Below, in pieces: positions 33,769 to 44,802 of a DNA stretch of 64,000 bases. Within the stretch, counting starts at the first letter, position 1, and the number at the start of each line of letters is the position of its first letter. The stretch lies in NCBI GenBank assembly GCA_020747015.1, contig JAGTJM010000015.1, forward strand, positions 1-64,000. Direction: 5' to 3'. A model generated the notes under the pieces. The model was given only the letters and a program-made list of their open reading frames with translations. It made no database searches and had not been told where the DNA came from. The stretch comes from Pyrenochaeta sp. MPI-SDFR-AT-0127 (taxonomy: Eukaryota > Ascomycota > Dothideomycetes > Pleosporales > Cucurbitariaceae). The translations under genes were made by a program, and so were the position numbers.

Positions 33769-34575
33769 TTACTGCGATGAACCTCCCGAGATTGTCAATA
33801 CCTGACCGTTCACCCAGCCACCGTCCTCGGACGCAAGGAATGCAACCACCCTCGCAACATCCTCAGGCACCGCACACCGGCCCAGCGGACAGTGATTTGC
33901 CATAAGCGTCTCAATCTTCTCCGCTGGCCACTCAGGAGTTCCTCCTGGGATATAATGCCAAGCATTTTGAGTAAACATATCTGATTTGATGCCGCCAGGG
34001 GCAACGCCGTTGACGGTGATACCACGCTTTCCGAAATCAGTGGCAAACGCCTTGATGAAGCCAATGACTGCCATTTTTGAGGCGTTGTAAAGCGCGTGGT
34101 CCTTTACACCGAGCAGACCTGCAGCAATGGACGACATGAGGATGATGCGGCCGTTGTCCTCGATGTACTTGTATGCTGTTTGGCCAACGAAGAACTGTGC
34201 ACGTGCATTGAGGTTGAAGACATGGTCGTACTTCTCCTCGGTGATCTCTTCGGTCTTGTCCCAGCTCTCGGTTCCAGAGTTGCTCATAACGATGTCGATT
34301 TTCCCGAAAGCCTTCTTTGCCTCTTCGAATAGTCTGTGGATCTCGGATACTTTGCTAACATCTGCCTGGATGGCGACTGCCTTGGCGCCGTTGTTGAAGC
34401 CCTCGATTATTTGGCAAACCTCCTTCGCAGGGCCTTCTGATGAAACGTAGTTGACAATGACTGATGCTCCACGTTTGCCGAGTTCGATGGCACAACCGCG
34501 ACCAATACCGCGGCCGGCACCGGTGATGAGGGCGACCTTGCCTTCAAGAGAGGCGGTAGGAACATTGATGACCAT
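33769..34575 (-). CDS. SDR reductase, tri-/tetrahydroxynaphthalene reductase-like
   Basis: An intronless 268-residue classical short-chain dehydrogenase. TGAGRGIG (18-25) is the NADP(H) loop. The catalytic triad is Ser in MSSIAAG (148-149), Tyr163 and Lys167 in YNASK. GVAPGGIKSDMF and the tail GQVLTISGG match fungal polyhydroxynaphthalene and versicolorin reductases. In DHN-melanin synthesis such enzymes reduce 1,3,6,8-THN to scytalone or 1,3,8-THN to vermelone. No polyketide synthase or dehydratase is nearby, so this may be a stand-alone family member with another aromatic or keto substrate. The ATG at 34575 gives the normal length. Confidence 0.88.
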   Translation of the reverse strand: MVINVPTASLEGKVALITGAGRGIGRGCAIELGKRGASVIVNYVSSEGPAKEVCQIIEGFNNGAKAVAIQADVSKVSEIHRLFEEAKKAFGKIDIVMSNSGTESWDKTEEITEEKYDHVFNLNARAQFFVGQTAYKYIEDNGRIILMSSIAAGLLGVKDHALYNASKMAVIGFIKAFATDFGKRGITVNGVAPGGIKSDMFTQNAWHYIPGGTPEWPAEKIETLMANHCPLGRCAVPEDVARVVAFLASEDGGWVNGQVLTISGGSSQ

Positions 34576-35498
34576 TTTGTATTTGTTGTGAAAATATCAC
34601 GTGTGGTGAGGATAAATAGTCCTATTGGTTGACGGTGACGGATGTCAAATTATTCTTGTTGTTGCTTGCTTTTGAAGCTGAAATATGCGGAAACAATTTG
34701 AAAGTAGATTTGAAAGAGAATTGGGTATCTTGAATTCCAAAATTTCGATTCCGCTTCATATATAAACATTTTCGTTGTTCGGTCTCTCAAACACAAGTCT
34801 TGATGGTTTACGGGCTCGGGTGGGGATCCGAACATGGAATGCCGAAAATAGCTGCCTCAGAAACGTGCGGCTCTACACCATGGCCTTCGGAACACTGGTT
34901 AGGCTAGCTACACAGAACCAAATCTTCCGGTGCTGTTTCGAAATGTCGTGCACAGGTGCCGGCTACGGTGCGGAGCTCGGGATGGGGAGGGGCCATGGTT
35001 AGATTCCGGGCGTTGGTGTTAAGGAGTTTGAAGATGGAGATGCGACAAGATCTCCGAATGTTTCTGCATTCTCTTAGACTTTAAGGACTTTCCTACTCGA
35101 ATTCCCAAATCTCGACTAGACTGTTTGATGTTCTTGATGACATGGAGCCTTGGTGGTTGGCGCGATGGATTTCATTAGCAGATCTATCCTGGTCGCAGCG
35201 CAGGTACCGCAATCTAACATCCTAGAGCATGGTGGGCTGGGTGTACCATCAAGATTCAGCAACTGTAAATGGGCAAATACTAATTAGCACGCCGCACATT
35301 GGGGTGATCTGATGCCCGATGAAGAAGGCAATGCTCAAGAAGCGCATGAGACTCGAGACGAAGGCAACGATTCCGACTTATCGATAGCGATCTCGGAACT
35401 GCAGCACGTCACTTCACTGTTGCTGCCCCTCTACGCTCTCTGATCTTCTCAACCCTACGACAGCCTCAGACTCGTTCTTCTACACAAGAAACGCAAAC
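34576..35498. promoter_or_regulatory. divergent intergenic, SDR / SurE genes
   Basis: About 920 bp between the SDR (minus) and the SurE-type gene (plus). An AT-rich stretch with a TATA-like element lies around 34755-34765. No gene is seen. Confidence 0.45.
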
Positions 35499-36717
35499 AT
35501 GCATATCCTTGTAAACTCATATCTTCCCTATAACCACAATTGTAGCATCTAATCGCTCTCCAGGTCACCAACGACGATGGCCCACCATCCGACCAGTCCT
35601 CGCCATACGTCCACTCCCTCGTGTCGACACTCCAAGCTGCTGGCCATACAGTATCAGTCGTTCTGCCGCACACCCAGCGCTCATGGATAGGCAAAGCCCA
35701 TCTCGTTGGCAAATCCGTACGTCTAACGCCTCGAAACGCCACCCTGAAGTCCTTCACGCTCACCCATCACCAATTGTTACTCCCACGAAGCTAGAGGAAG
35801 CACTAGTTGACGCAACATAGATTAAGCCGACTTACTTCCGCCCTGCGCCCCTTCAAACCACCACCGAAGGTCGCCTCACCAACCACGGTACTACGCACAA
35901 CACCCCCCTTCCACCCTCGTCCAACCAAGAAGAATGGATTCTCGTGGACTCGACACCAGCATCATGCGTACAAATAGGCCTATACCACTATTTCTCCAGC
36001 CGTGGACCAATCGACCTCGTCGTATCTGGGCCAAACTACGGCCGCAACTCGACAGCCGTCTTCAGCCTAAGCAGCGGGACAATTGGCGGCGCCATGGAAG
36101 CCGCCGTATGCGGCGTCAAATCCATAGCGCTATCCTACGCCTTCTTCGACCGCAACCACGACGCAGCCATAATAACAGACGCCTCTGCCCTAAGCGCAAA
36201 ACTCATCCAATACCTCTGGGACAACTGGGACGCAAACACACACCTCTACACCGTCAACGTGCCCCTGGTCGAAAAAGTCGGCGACCGCAAAATCCTATGG
36301 ACAAATATGCTCCAGAACACGTGGAAATCAGGCTCTTGCTTCCAGGTCGTAGAGGTCCCCTCGGAAGCAGACGATACCCCGTCGGACATTGAGTCGCAGA
36401 TTAGGAAACAGGAGGAGAAGCTCGGCAAGAAGGAGCTGCGCTCAAACTCGGAAATCTTCAAAGCGGGCGGCGGCGCAAGTGGCACGGATTCGGGCCGGGA
36501 TACACCCACGGGAGGAAACCATATGCGCTATACCCATAAGCATTTCAAGTGGGCGCCCTTGTTCAAGGATGTGTATGAGAGTGTGGAGGCGAGTGAGCCC
36601 GGAAACGATGGGTGGGCGGTCGCCCAGGGCTATACAAGTGTAACGCCGTTGAGGGCGAATTTCATGCATGTGAACGGCTTTGCAGGGGAGATCAAGCTGG
36701 GTGAGAGTTCATCATAG
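35499..36717 (+). CDS. SurE-type acid phosphatase / 5'-nucleotidase
   Basis: Three exons (35499-35510, 35564-35716, 35821-36717) give 353 residues. Exon 1 is only 12 nt (MHIL). The introns are 53 and 104 nt, with gtaaac..ccag and gtacgt..atag ends. The joined start MHILVTNDDGPPSDQSSP holds the SurE metal-binding NDDG. SGPNYGRN supplies the conserved Asn, and GTIGGAMEAA is the family's next helix. SurE proteins are metal-dependent phosphatases acting on nucleoside monophosphates or polyphosphate. The C-terminal 120 residues, with a Ser/Gly/Lys-rich loop (about residues 260-295), are typical of the fungal form. No tubulin-tyrosine ligase domain is attached, unlike yeast Pby1. Confidence 0.92.
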
Positions 36718-36951
36718 AACGCCCTCAGTAGGTACTGAATGGGACAAGGGATAGGGAAAAGCATATCATGAAATACGAGGAGCATGAACGGTGATGCTTG
36801 TGTATTGGTATCATGATAAACTTTAGGCTATTGCATCTTGGCCTAAAGTTTCCTCCCTTGCACCCTTGAATTGCTTCAGCGCCGTATACGCAACCCTTGT
36901 AGACCAATACTGATATCGAAAGGTTATGCCACACTAGCATGCCATTGGTCT
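36718..36951. other. convergent spacer, SurE / PIF1
   Basis: 234 bp between two 3' ends, presumably overlapping UTRs. Confidence 0.5.
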
Positions 36952-39611
36952 TTACTCCTCATCAACCGATCTCTTTGCTTTCGCAGCCTGCATCTTCCCC
37001 AGAATAGTCTTGCTCTTCGCCTTCCCTTCGACTTGTTCCGCACTCGACAGACTCGAGTAGAATGACCTCACCTTTTCATGTGCAATGACTTTCCTTGGGT
37101 CGAACCTGAGAATCTGCAGACCTGCCATACTGGTCGCTCGAGACAACGCCACGTACGCTTGGCCCTTTTCAAACACCTTTCCAAGATCGACACGTACGCG
37201 TTCTAGTGTTTGACCTTGAGCTTTGTGAATGGACAGTGCCCAGGCAAGGATGAGTGGAATCTGGCTACGTGACGCTTGGACTTCGCCGTTGGGGAGCTCG
37301 ACTTTCCAGTCTTCTCGTTTGCAAAGGAGGTCGCGCGTCGTGCCATCTGCGATAGCAAATCTTACTACCGGATAAACCTGTGCCGTGTTCAGCCCCAGTG
37401 CCGTCTTTGCGATCTCCGTTTTCATGGCTTGCTCCGAGGGACCGTTCTCAAGGAAGGCTTCTTCGTCTTCTTTGTAGATTGTGAACATGGGTTCGGTCAT
37501 GAAACCCGTGACTTTACCGAGCGAACCGTTGACGAGTGTGTCGTCCATGTTCTTTACTAACATAACCTGAGCCCCTTTCTTGAGATGGACCTGTTCAGGT
37601 ACCATGCAATTCTGCAACAGTCTGTCACGCTGCTCTTTATTGATGATTGTACCGCCATCTCGTGCATCAAAGGTGAACGTGTTGCCATGTAATTGCTGCA
37701 TGCGAAGATTATTCGCGCGATCAACTTCCTGGCGAGTAGGAAACAACTCAGTAGCTTCGATATTCTCGTCCGTTACTGGCAGTGGGCGCTCCAGCTTTCT
37801 GAACTTTGCGATAGAGTCAGGGGTCAGCCGGCCCTCACGCATCTCATTCAGCATTCCTGCAAACACTGGGTCCTTTTGACGGAAGACATGATGTAAGCCG
37901 ATCGTGTGCTCAATGGACGTGGTCCAAGTTCCCGCGTCGAAAGCGAACTTCGACTGTCGTCCATGATCCGGAACTGGGGGCAATTGGAAAAAGTCCCCTG
38001 TTATGACGAGTTGGATGCCGCCAAATGGTCTGCCGTTATTGCGGATTGTCCGAGCAATCTGCTCTAGCTTGTCGAACAAGTCGCCATCGACCATAGAGAC
38101 CTCATCCATGATCAACACTTTCGTGCGTAACCACCGCTGTCTTGCTTTTGCATTCCGTCTAATTTTCTTGACCAGATCTTCTGCAGGCTCTTTGCCTAGA
38201 CCAATGCCAGCAAAACTGTGTAGAGTGACACCACCGATATTGCATGCAGCTAAGCCTGTTGACGCTGTTACGGCGACTCGATCTGGCTCACGGACGTACT
38301 TTTTCCGCAAGGCCGCAATAATCTCCCGAAGAAGAACAGATTTACCAGTACCTGTCACAATTAGCCTACTCCTGGTACGAAACAGAAGGTTATGGTACCT
38401 GCTGAACCTGTAAAGAACACGCTCTTCTTATATTCTGTGACCAGATTCAGTACATTCTGTTGCTCCTCGCTCAAGAAGATACGATGGACCGTGTTCTTTT
38501 TCTTCTTCCTGATAGCTTCCTTGACGTCTTCCTCAACACCTTTGGCTGCTTGTGACTGAGCTTTAGTTTGCTCCCGGAAGCTCTTTTGCTGCTTCTTCAA
38601 AGCACTTGCAGTTGTGTTCCACATATACTGTGACAATTGTGCCTTTGGGGCGGGTGTAGAGACAGCTTGTGCCACATCTCCTGACTTCCTCTTCTTGGGC
38701 GGCAGCGTCTCCTCTTCCGACTCGATCTGATCTTCTTGCTCTTCTGTGGGTTGCATCTTCTGATTTTGAGACCACGGGAGAAATGCTCGCTTAGCTTTCG
38801 GCAGAGCGGGCTTTTGTGGCGTCTTGAAATGCTCTATGGGTGATGATGACCATGGGATAGGCTGACTACTGTCTAGTTCCAGAGCCTTTGAGTTTGCTGG
38901 CGGGGTCCATGACTGGTACTCGAAGTCTCTTGAGCCAGTGGGAGTAATTGTGGGCAGCTTAGGGTAGGCGACGGTCCCCTTAGTTGCAGGATCCTCGACA
39001 TCAAGGTCTACATCGCTATCGAAGTCATTCTCGTCGAAAAGGGCAGAGGCCAGACTGGCGGGGTTGCTCCGTGAGGAGGTATGGAACGTAATTGGCAGAC
39101 CATTCTCCTTCTCCATTCCCGCAATCTCGAGAGTAGGGTAGTTGAAGATATCCTCCTGGGAACTCAAAGACTTGGCTAGACCACTCGACGTCCTCTTGAC
39201 CCCATGTGTCCCTTGCCCTGGTGTCCGTTGCATTCCTACGCCATTGGGTTTCGTGCCCTGTGCCAACGGACGTGTCGCTGGCCTCTGCGGCCCAGTTCGG
39301 CTGAATGTGCTCCCGAGGGATTGTTGCTTAAACGCAGGATTGGGCGGTGATATCGGTGTAACAGCATGATGGTTCTGCACGGCTTGCTTAAACATAGTCG
39401 TGGTTGAGAGTGGCCGAACTGCTAAGTGTCCGTAGAAGGGGCGGGTTGGGGCGAAGCGCGAAGAGCCTTGAAGGTCGTTTGCCTTGGGTTGTGAAGTCGC
39501 GTAGCGAGTTTGAGGAAGGTGCGCCCGGAGAAGCTGCGGCAGGGCCTTTGATGACCCTTTGGAGTTGAACAGTTTCAGCGACGCACCTATTCTAGTCAAG
39601 GCTAAAAGCAT
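36952..39611 (-). CDS. PIF1: PIF1 5'-3' DNA helicase
   Basis: Two exons (39611-38399 and 38351-36952) join in phase 1 over a 47-nt intron that splits the Walker A motif GSAGTGKS. The product is 870 residues. The helicase core has LIMDEVSMVDG (Walker B), GDFFQLPPV (motif III), HHVFRQKD, the Pif1-signature region and SIHKAQGQTLERVRVDL near the end. Pif1 unwinds G-quadruplex and RNA-DNA structures, limits telomerase and maintains mitochondrial DNA. The first Met (39611) begins a basic, Ser/Leu-rich stretch without acidic residues over about 43 codons, which is a likely mitochondrial presequence. A second Met, 73 (39395), could start a nuclear form. Residues between about 75 and 370 are low complexity. 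Confidence 0.95.
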
Positions 39612-40658
39612 ACAGTAAAGGAAGAGTGCGGTGACAAAGAAATAAAGAGAGACACAGATTGTCAAGAAGATGCATACCCACGCGGGGATTGGTTGTTGGT
39701 GTGTGACCCACAAACGCGAACCTGGACGCGCCGCCGCCTGGGTGAGGAGCGCTAGTGCTCTGCGTCACGTGTCGTGCCCTAACGGTCCTTCTCCGGTCCT
39801 ATTTATGGTACAAAAGTCCTCCAGGCTTATGCAGGGAAAGTGTAGATAGTATAGTTTCCGACATGGTGTAGCCATACCAACATTGTCTAGGATCGCTGCC
39901 AAGATCTGATAAAACAACCCGCGGAGTGACCAGAGTGGTTATGCAGCTGCTGAAAACAGAATGGATTCGTAGTGTGTATTTGTCTCGGTTCTGCTACATC
40001 CTTGCACACTGAAGCTCTCCCGAGGAGCTGAAATGAGCCTTCGGTGCTCCTCACCCAAGTTTGACCCTTGGCAGGTGTATATGGCTCATATAATTTGAAG
40101 CCGCCACTATCTAATAAGCGCCGGCGCTCTGTAACGGAGTCGAAAATCGCCGTAGGCTTGCATACCATCAAGAGGAAAAAGTCGTAATAATCATGGATCT
40201 AGCAGATTGGGGTATGCCGGTCATACGCCACAAGGGAAACAACATGCTTTTGGTATCCAGAACGAAGATTCAGAGTCAAAGTAAAATAAGTGAAGAGATC
40301 AGGCTGGGAGCACCCAAGCCCGTGGTAAAGAACGATACGAACAAGGAAATTCATTGAGGACCACGACGATCGACCGTGACATATCCCGTAAAACCAACTT
40401 GGTAAGCGGACCCCGAAGAAAATGTACCAAAAGGTACTCCAGCCGTTCCTTTCAATCAGGACAACATGCCTCGCAAACACTTTTTGTAGAACAACTTGAC
40501 CAAAAGTAACAAATTCCCTTTAGAAGACATAAGCAAATAGCTGATGAAATGATCCAGAGATTGGTGCTATCCAAAAAAGCGCCGCTGTAAACAACCAGGC
40601 ATGCCATAATGATAAACTGAACAGCGCAGGACAAATAAAGTCTGGGTAAACAGAGCGC
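39612..40658. other. intergenic, PIF1 promoter and PUB1 3' region
   Basis: About 1 kb. Minus-strand frames at 39.9-40.6 kb show no family features and are taken as 3' UTR and spacer. The PIF1 frame is open upstream to 39713, but that extension is not preceded by a better start. Confidence 0.5.
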
Positions 40659-42405
40659 TTAGCCCTGGTATCCGCCGAAGCCATTCTGGTTGAAGTTGCC
40701 CTGGGGGGACTGGCCCCATTGCTGCTGCTGAGGGGCGCCGCGGCCGTAGCCACCAGCGCTGCCTGGCTGCTGCATCTGCTGGTAAGGCATGCCAGGGTTG
40801 CCAAAGGCTTGTTGCTGCTGAGCAAAGGGTTGTCCGCCGGGGCTGGGTCCTGCCCGCGCATTAGATTGTTTGCTTCGATACTGCAGCTTCCTCCGGTGCC
40901 GCTCACCTGAAGGTGACATGGGACCACCTTGTGGTCCGCCACCGTACTGGGGAAAGTACGCGCTAGGCGTTTGAGGGTAGGCTGAGTTGGGACCTCCCGC
41001 AGGCGAGTAGCCTTCAAATTGACCTGTCGGAGGACGGTCTTTGCCCCACTAGAGTTGAATTGTGAGCGAAGATGGAAACAAAGGAGAGCAAGTCAACCTA
41101 CGCTGCACTTGAGAGGCCGACCGTTGACGTTGTAGCCATTCAGCTGGCAAATCGCCATGGCAGCATTCTCGTGCGTGTCCATCTTGATGAAGGCAAAGCC
41201 GCGGTCAGACTGGAAGCGTGTTTCGGTAACATATCCAAAGTTCTGGAAGAGAGGCACTAAATCAGACTGGGAAGTATAGGGGGTGAGATTGCCGACGTAA
41301 CAGGTGGTCTGCCACTGGGGAGTCTGTGCGACAACCATGTCGTAACTTTGAACACCATGGGTCGGGAAGTGATGATGGCCAAAAGGAGTGGTTGGGGTCA
41401 TTCCCATCGAGGCCATGGCTTGCTGCTGGGAGATGGAAGGCTGCCCCTTTTGATTAGCCCAGTTGCAGCGAATGGCTCGAGAACCAAGCCACTCTCCGTC
41501 CATGGAGCTGAGAGCGCGGTCAGCATCAGCACGATCGCGGAAGGCTACAAAGCCGTAACCACGCGATCTGCCAGTCTTCATATCCCACATGACACGAGCT
41601 TCCGATACCGGGCCAAAAGTCGAGAAGGCCTGGAGAAGAACCTCGTCGTTGACCTCATTGGACAAGTCGCCGACGAAGATGTGGAAGTGGTTTGAAGTGT
41701 CTTCCTTTGCCGTGTTGTTGGATTGATAGGCCCAGTTGACGCGGATTTCCTAATCTGAGTCAGAACCCAGCCAATATCCTGGGAGTCTCCACGCTTACGT
41801 TGTTGTGGATTCGACGGCCGTTGAGCGTGGCCATGCCTCGCTCAGCCGCCGCAGGGTCGTCGTACTCGACAAATCCATAGTTGAAGCCCTGTTCCTTGTT
41901 AGCAACGTGGGGGACGCTCAAGTTGCAACCTTGGCAGCACAAGCCCGGCACGAGCCGTGGGCGCTGTTGAGATTCCTGCAGCACAGGTTGTGGATATGTA
42001 TCTTACAGAGGGAGCGGTTGCCGTCTTGTCTGGGATGATCTTGACGCTCTGGACATGTCCGGTGGTCTCGAAGATCTGGCGCAGCACGTCCTCTGTGACT
42101 CGAGGGTCCAATCCGCCAACATACAGCGCTCGCTTGTTCGGTTCGGGGGCAGCACGACGCGGAACGTAGCCGGGCTGGCCGCTGGTTGGGGACATGGGGC
42201 CGCCGGACAGGGGCGAGGAGATGGCGGTCGGGATGGGGTTGTTATTCTGGGGAATAATGACGGGAGCCAGAGCCGGCGGGGGCATGTGCTGCTGGGGCTG
42301 CTGCTGCTGCTGCTGCTGCTGCTGGCCCTGGTTCACATCATAGCCAGGGACACCACCAGGCGGTGGAGGCGGCAGAGAAGCGCCAGAGTTCTGTTGGTCG
42401 GCCAT
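40659..42405 (-). CDS. PUB1: TIA1/Pub1-type RNA-binding protein, three RRMs
   Basis: Five exons: 42405-42007, 41888-41799 (or from 41894), 41749-41102, 41048-40907 and 40849-40659; 489 residues if all introns are removed. The N terminus is Pro/Gln-rich, with nine CTG units on the plus strand (42298-42324) encoding most of the Gln run. RRM1 (about 92-170) has RNP2 LYVGGL and RNP1 FNYGFVEY. RRM2 has IFVGDL and GYGFVAF. RRM3 has CYVGNL and RGFAFI. The C terminus is Gln/Gly-rich, prion-like. Pub1/TIA-1 binds poly(A) mRNA and AU-rich elements, stabilises transcripts and enters stress granules. The 57-nt last intron (40850-40906, gtgagc..cag) is stop-free and a multiple of three. Confidence 0.93.
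42298..42324 (+). repeat. (CTG)9 microsatellite in PUB1
   Basis: Nine CTG units (CAG on the coding strand) encode a Gln run in the N-terminal region of the PUB1 protein. Likely length-polymorphic. Confidence 0.9.
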
Positions 42406-43232
42406 TGCAGTCGCGAGGAAATGCGCGCACGAAATGAGTCGCTAGAAGGCGCGGGCAGAGGACAAATAAGAGTATTGGAGAGTCGAAAATTTACGCGATC
42501 CAAAGACGATGCAGAAACGACGTCGTCGACAGGAGCACGGGGGGCGGGAGGGCAGGTGTCGAGGCGGGGGTGAGAGGTGCTTGTCGGAGGCGGCAAGGAA
42601 AGAGGAAAAGGAAGGCGCGAACAAGGCTACCAATAGAGGATCCGAAAGCGCAAGGAAAGGAAGGAGAAACAGAGAGGAAGAGAGGAGAAGGAGATGCTGG
42701 AACCCGACGCCGAATTCAGATGGCAAGCTGATCTCCACTGTGGGGTGAGGAAGGAGAGAAGTGAGAGGTGAGGGTCGCAAGATTTAGGCTCGCAGGCCAC
42801 AAGCGCCAACTGCCACGGGAGCTACTGTAGCCTTTCCAGCAGCCGCCAATTTTACGAGCGAGGGACGGGAGGGGCTAGTGCCGGCAATCTGCATGGTGCG
42901 GCACGCGTGGTGATGGTCTGGGAGAGACTTGGCCATGTATTGAAAGACTGAAGGGATCTAGCGGCTACTCTCCGCGGTGTCTCTGTACCGGACTGCTGGT
43001 GCTGCTCGCCAAAACCTCCATACAGCCCACGACGCCGTGGACCCCTCTGCGACCTGCATCATAGCTGCAGCTGCCAACGCGCCTGCCTGCAACACCAACC
43101 GCGCCTGCCTGCTGCACCCCATCGCACCGTCCTCGCAGTCATGGTCGCGACCTACCCCCGCGCACCGCGCAGCAGGAGCAGCCCAATGGCCCTGCCGTGT
43201 CAGGAACCCACAACCTGGACACTTTGCAGAGC
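42406..43232. promoter_or_regulatory. divergent promoter PUB1 / acidic protein gene
   Basis: About 830 bp. The part next to PUB1 is purine-rich on the plus strand (gagaggaagagaggagaagg at about 42672). An ACGCGT word lies at 42903-42908. The right part (42977-43232) is open in one plus-strand frame but begins with GTG and looks like leader. Confidence 0.5.
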
Positions 43233-44281
43233 ATGCTCAATCTCATTGTTGGTCCCTTGTGCCCGCCGCTCTGCCGATGCCTACTGACTCCCTGCAGTTC
43301 CTCCAGTCTGGCCGCTTCATCAAAGAACACCAGGCCGGCGGCGGCACCGGACGCATGAAGCTCGGCCTGCAGCGCGCCGTTCCCGTTGCGACCGAACGCT
43401 TTCACGATGCCCTCGACGAGCTCGAGAACGAGGTGCGGCTGGCGCAGACAGTGCTGCGGAGAGACTTGGCGCTGCTGAAGCAAGACCGCAAGAAGAAGGA
43501 GGCCGCCGCAAAACAGCACGAGGCAGAGAAGGCGCGACTGGCAGCCGAGTCGAGAAACGCGCCGCCAAAGACGATAGAAGAGCCGGTGAAGATAGAGAAG
43601 GTGTCTACCCCCGTCCCCCCTGAGATGCCTTCTCCCACTGTCCAGCCTGCAAAGGTGGATGAACCCGATGCGCCCTTGAAGCGCGAGGAAGAGCCAGCGC
43701 CGCCACCGCCCATTGACACCACCGCTTCTGATGAACCAGAAAGAGATCCCCTCTTTGACGGTACGCCTACGACAGCCAACCCCCACGAGTCCGAGTTCGA
43801 CTTTGACGCCATGTTCGGCGATGCCATGGACACGGCTGGTGACACCAACCACGACGACATTATGGACACATCAGGCGATATGCACTTCAACCTTGACGAT
43901 GGGAATGAAGGGCCCTCGCTCCTGCGCGGTCTTGAAGACTTTGCCAAGAGCAGCGACAACACCAACGCCAACCAGGCCACCAGCATGGACATTGACTTCC
44001 CCATGACCGACCTACCAGACCTCAACACCATCCCACCCCCAACTGCCGAGCAGCCAAGTACGACAAAACCTGCCGAGCCGCCAACCACCCAACCGCCAGC
44101 AGTGGACGCCAAAGACGACGCAAAACCTGACACCAAACCTGACACAAAAGATACAACCACCGATAACGACATCATGGCCACCGTGGTCGCCGACGACCTA
44201 GAGGATCTCTTCAACATGGACGAGTACGAGAATCCAGAGAACTCGTCCTTTGACGACGCTTTTTTCAACTTCGATAATTAA
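43233..44281 (+). CDS. acidic Pro/Asp-rich protein, start uncertain
   Basis: The main exon is 43298-44281, in a frame open back to 42977. A better N terminus comes from splicing a 50-nt intron (43248-43297, gttggt..ctgcag, with an actgac branch site): the sequence ...LDTLQSMLNLI joins FLQSGRFIKEH. The only ATG I find in that upstream frame is at 43233, so an additional 5' exon is possible. The protein has a helix (43400-43560; heptad-like LENEVRLAQTVLRRDLALLKQ), a Lys/Ala-rich stretch, then a long acidic region rich in Asp, Pro and Thr ending FDDAFFNFDN. Such acidic tails occur in transcription co-regulators, including Mediator tail subunits, but I cannot assign it to one. Long minus-strand frames opposite it are shadows. 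Confidence 0.6.
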
Positions 44282-44802
44282 TTTATCCAACACATTGCAT
44301 TTCAGTACTACGAAGTCGCCCATGCTCTCCCATCGAGGACGGCGGGGCAGCTTTCAACTTCCTTCACACCCAAAGCACGCTTCTTATAGAACACTGCTCA
44401 TTATTGATACCCCTGCACACTATTCAATTTCAATTTAGCTAGACAATATACACTTCAAAGTAAACTTCATGTTCCAGTGTCAACCAAAGAGAATCTCATA
44501 TTAAGGACGTTGACACAACTTGTCCAAGCGTTTTACGTTGGCATTCACATCAGTTGGAAAGAATGATGTGGCACAGACATTGATGGCATTTTTGCGCAGT
44601 GCTTGTCGTGCTCCTCTCTGTCTTTTCCATGGCTGGAAAGACGATCGCTAAGATAGATAATATACAAATACAGTCATTCATGGCTCGTTTCCTCATGCCA
44701 TTGTACGCCAATCCATGCAAATGCAAAATCGCTATACGCCACCTAAAACCAAACAAATGTGATGGGTATGCAAATCGTAACGCAGTACTCCTGGGATGGA
44801 AT
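44282..44802. other. convergent spacer
   Basis: 521 bp between convergent 3' ends; no gene seen. Confidence 0.5.

Noticed and set aside
33769..34575. Part of a DHN-melanin gene cluster
   Set aside because: The reductase resembles melanin enzymes, but no polyketide synthase, scytalone dehydratase or pathway regulator is in the surrounding sequence.
39612..39713. Upstream extension of PIF1 with a hydrophobic segment
   Set aside because: The extension reads as a membrane helix not found in PIF1; Met at 39611 gives a convincing mitochondrial presequence instead.
42055..42573. A 172-codon plus-strand open frame
   Set aside because: It overlaps PUB1 exon 1 antisense, and its Leu run is the antisense of the Gln-coding CTG repeat.
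43402..44268. A 288-codon minus-strand Ser/Val-rich open frame
   Set aside because: It is the mirror of the Asp/Thr/Pro-rich plus-strand gene; its composition is the reverse-complement shadow and it has no splice or family support.
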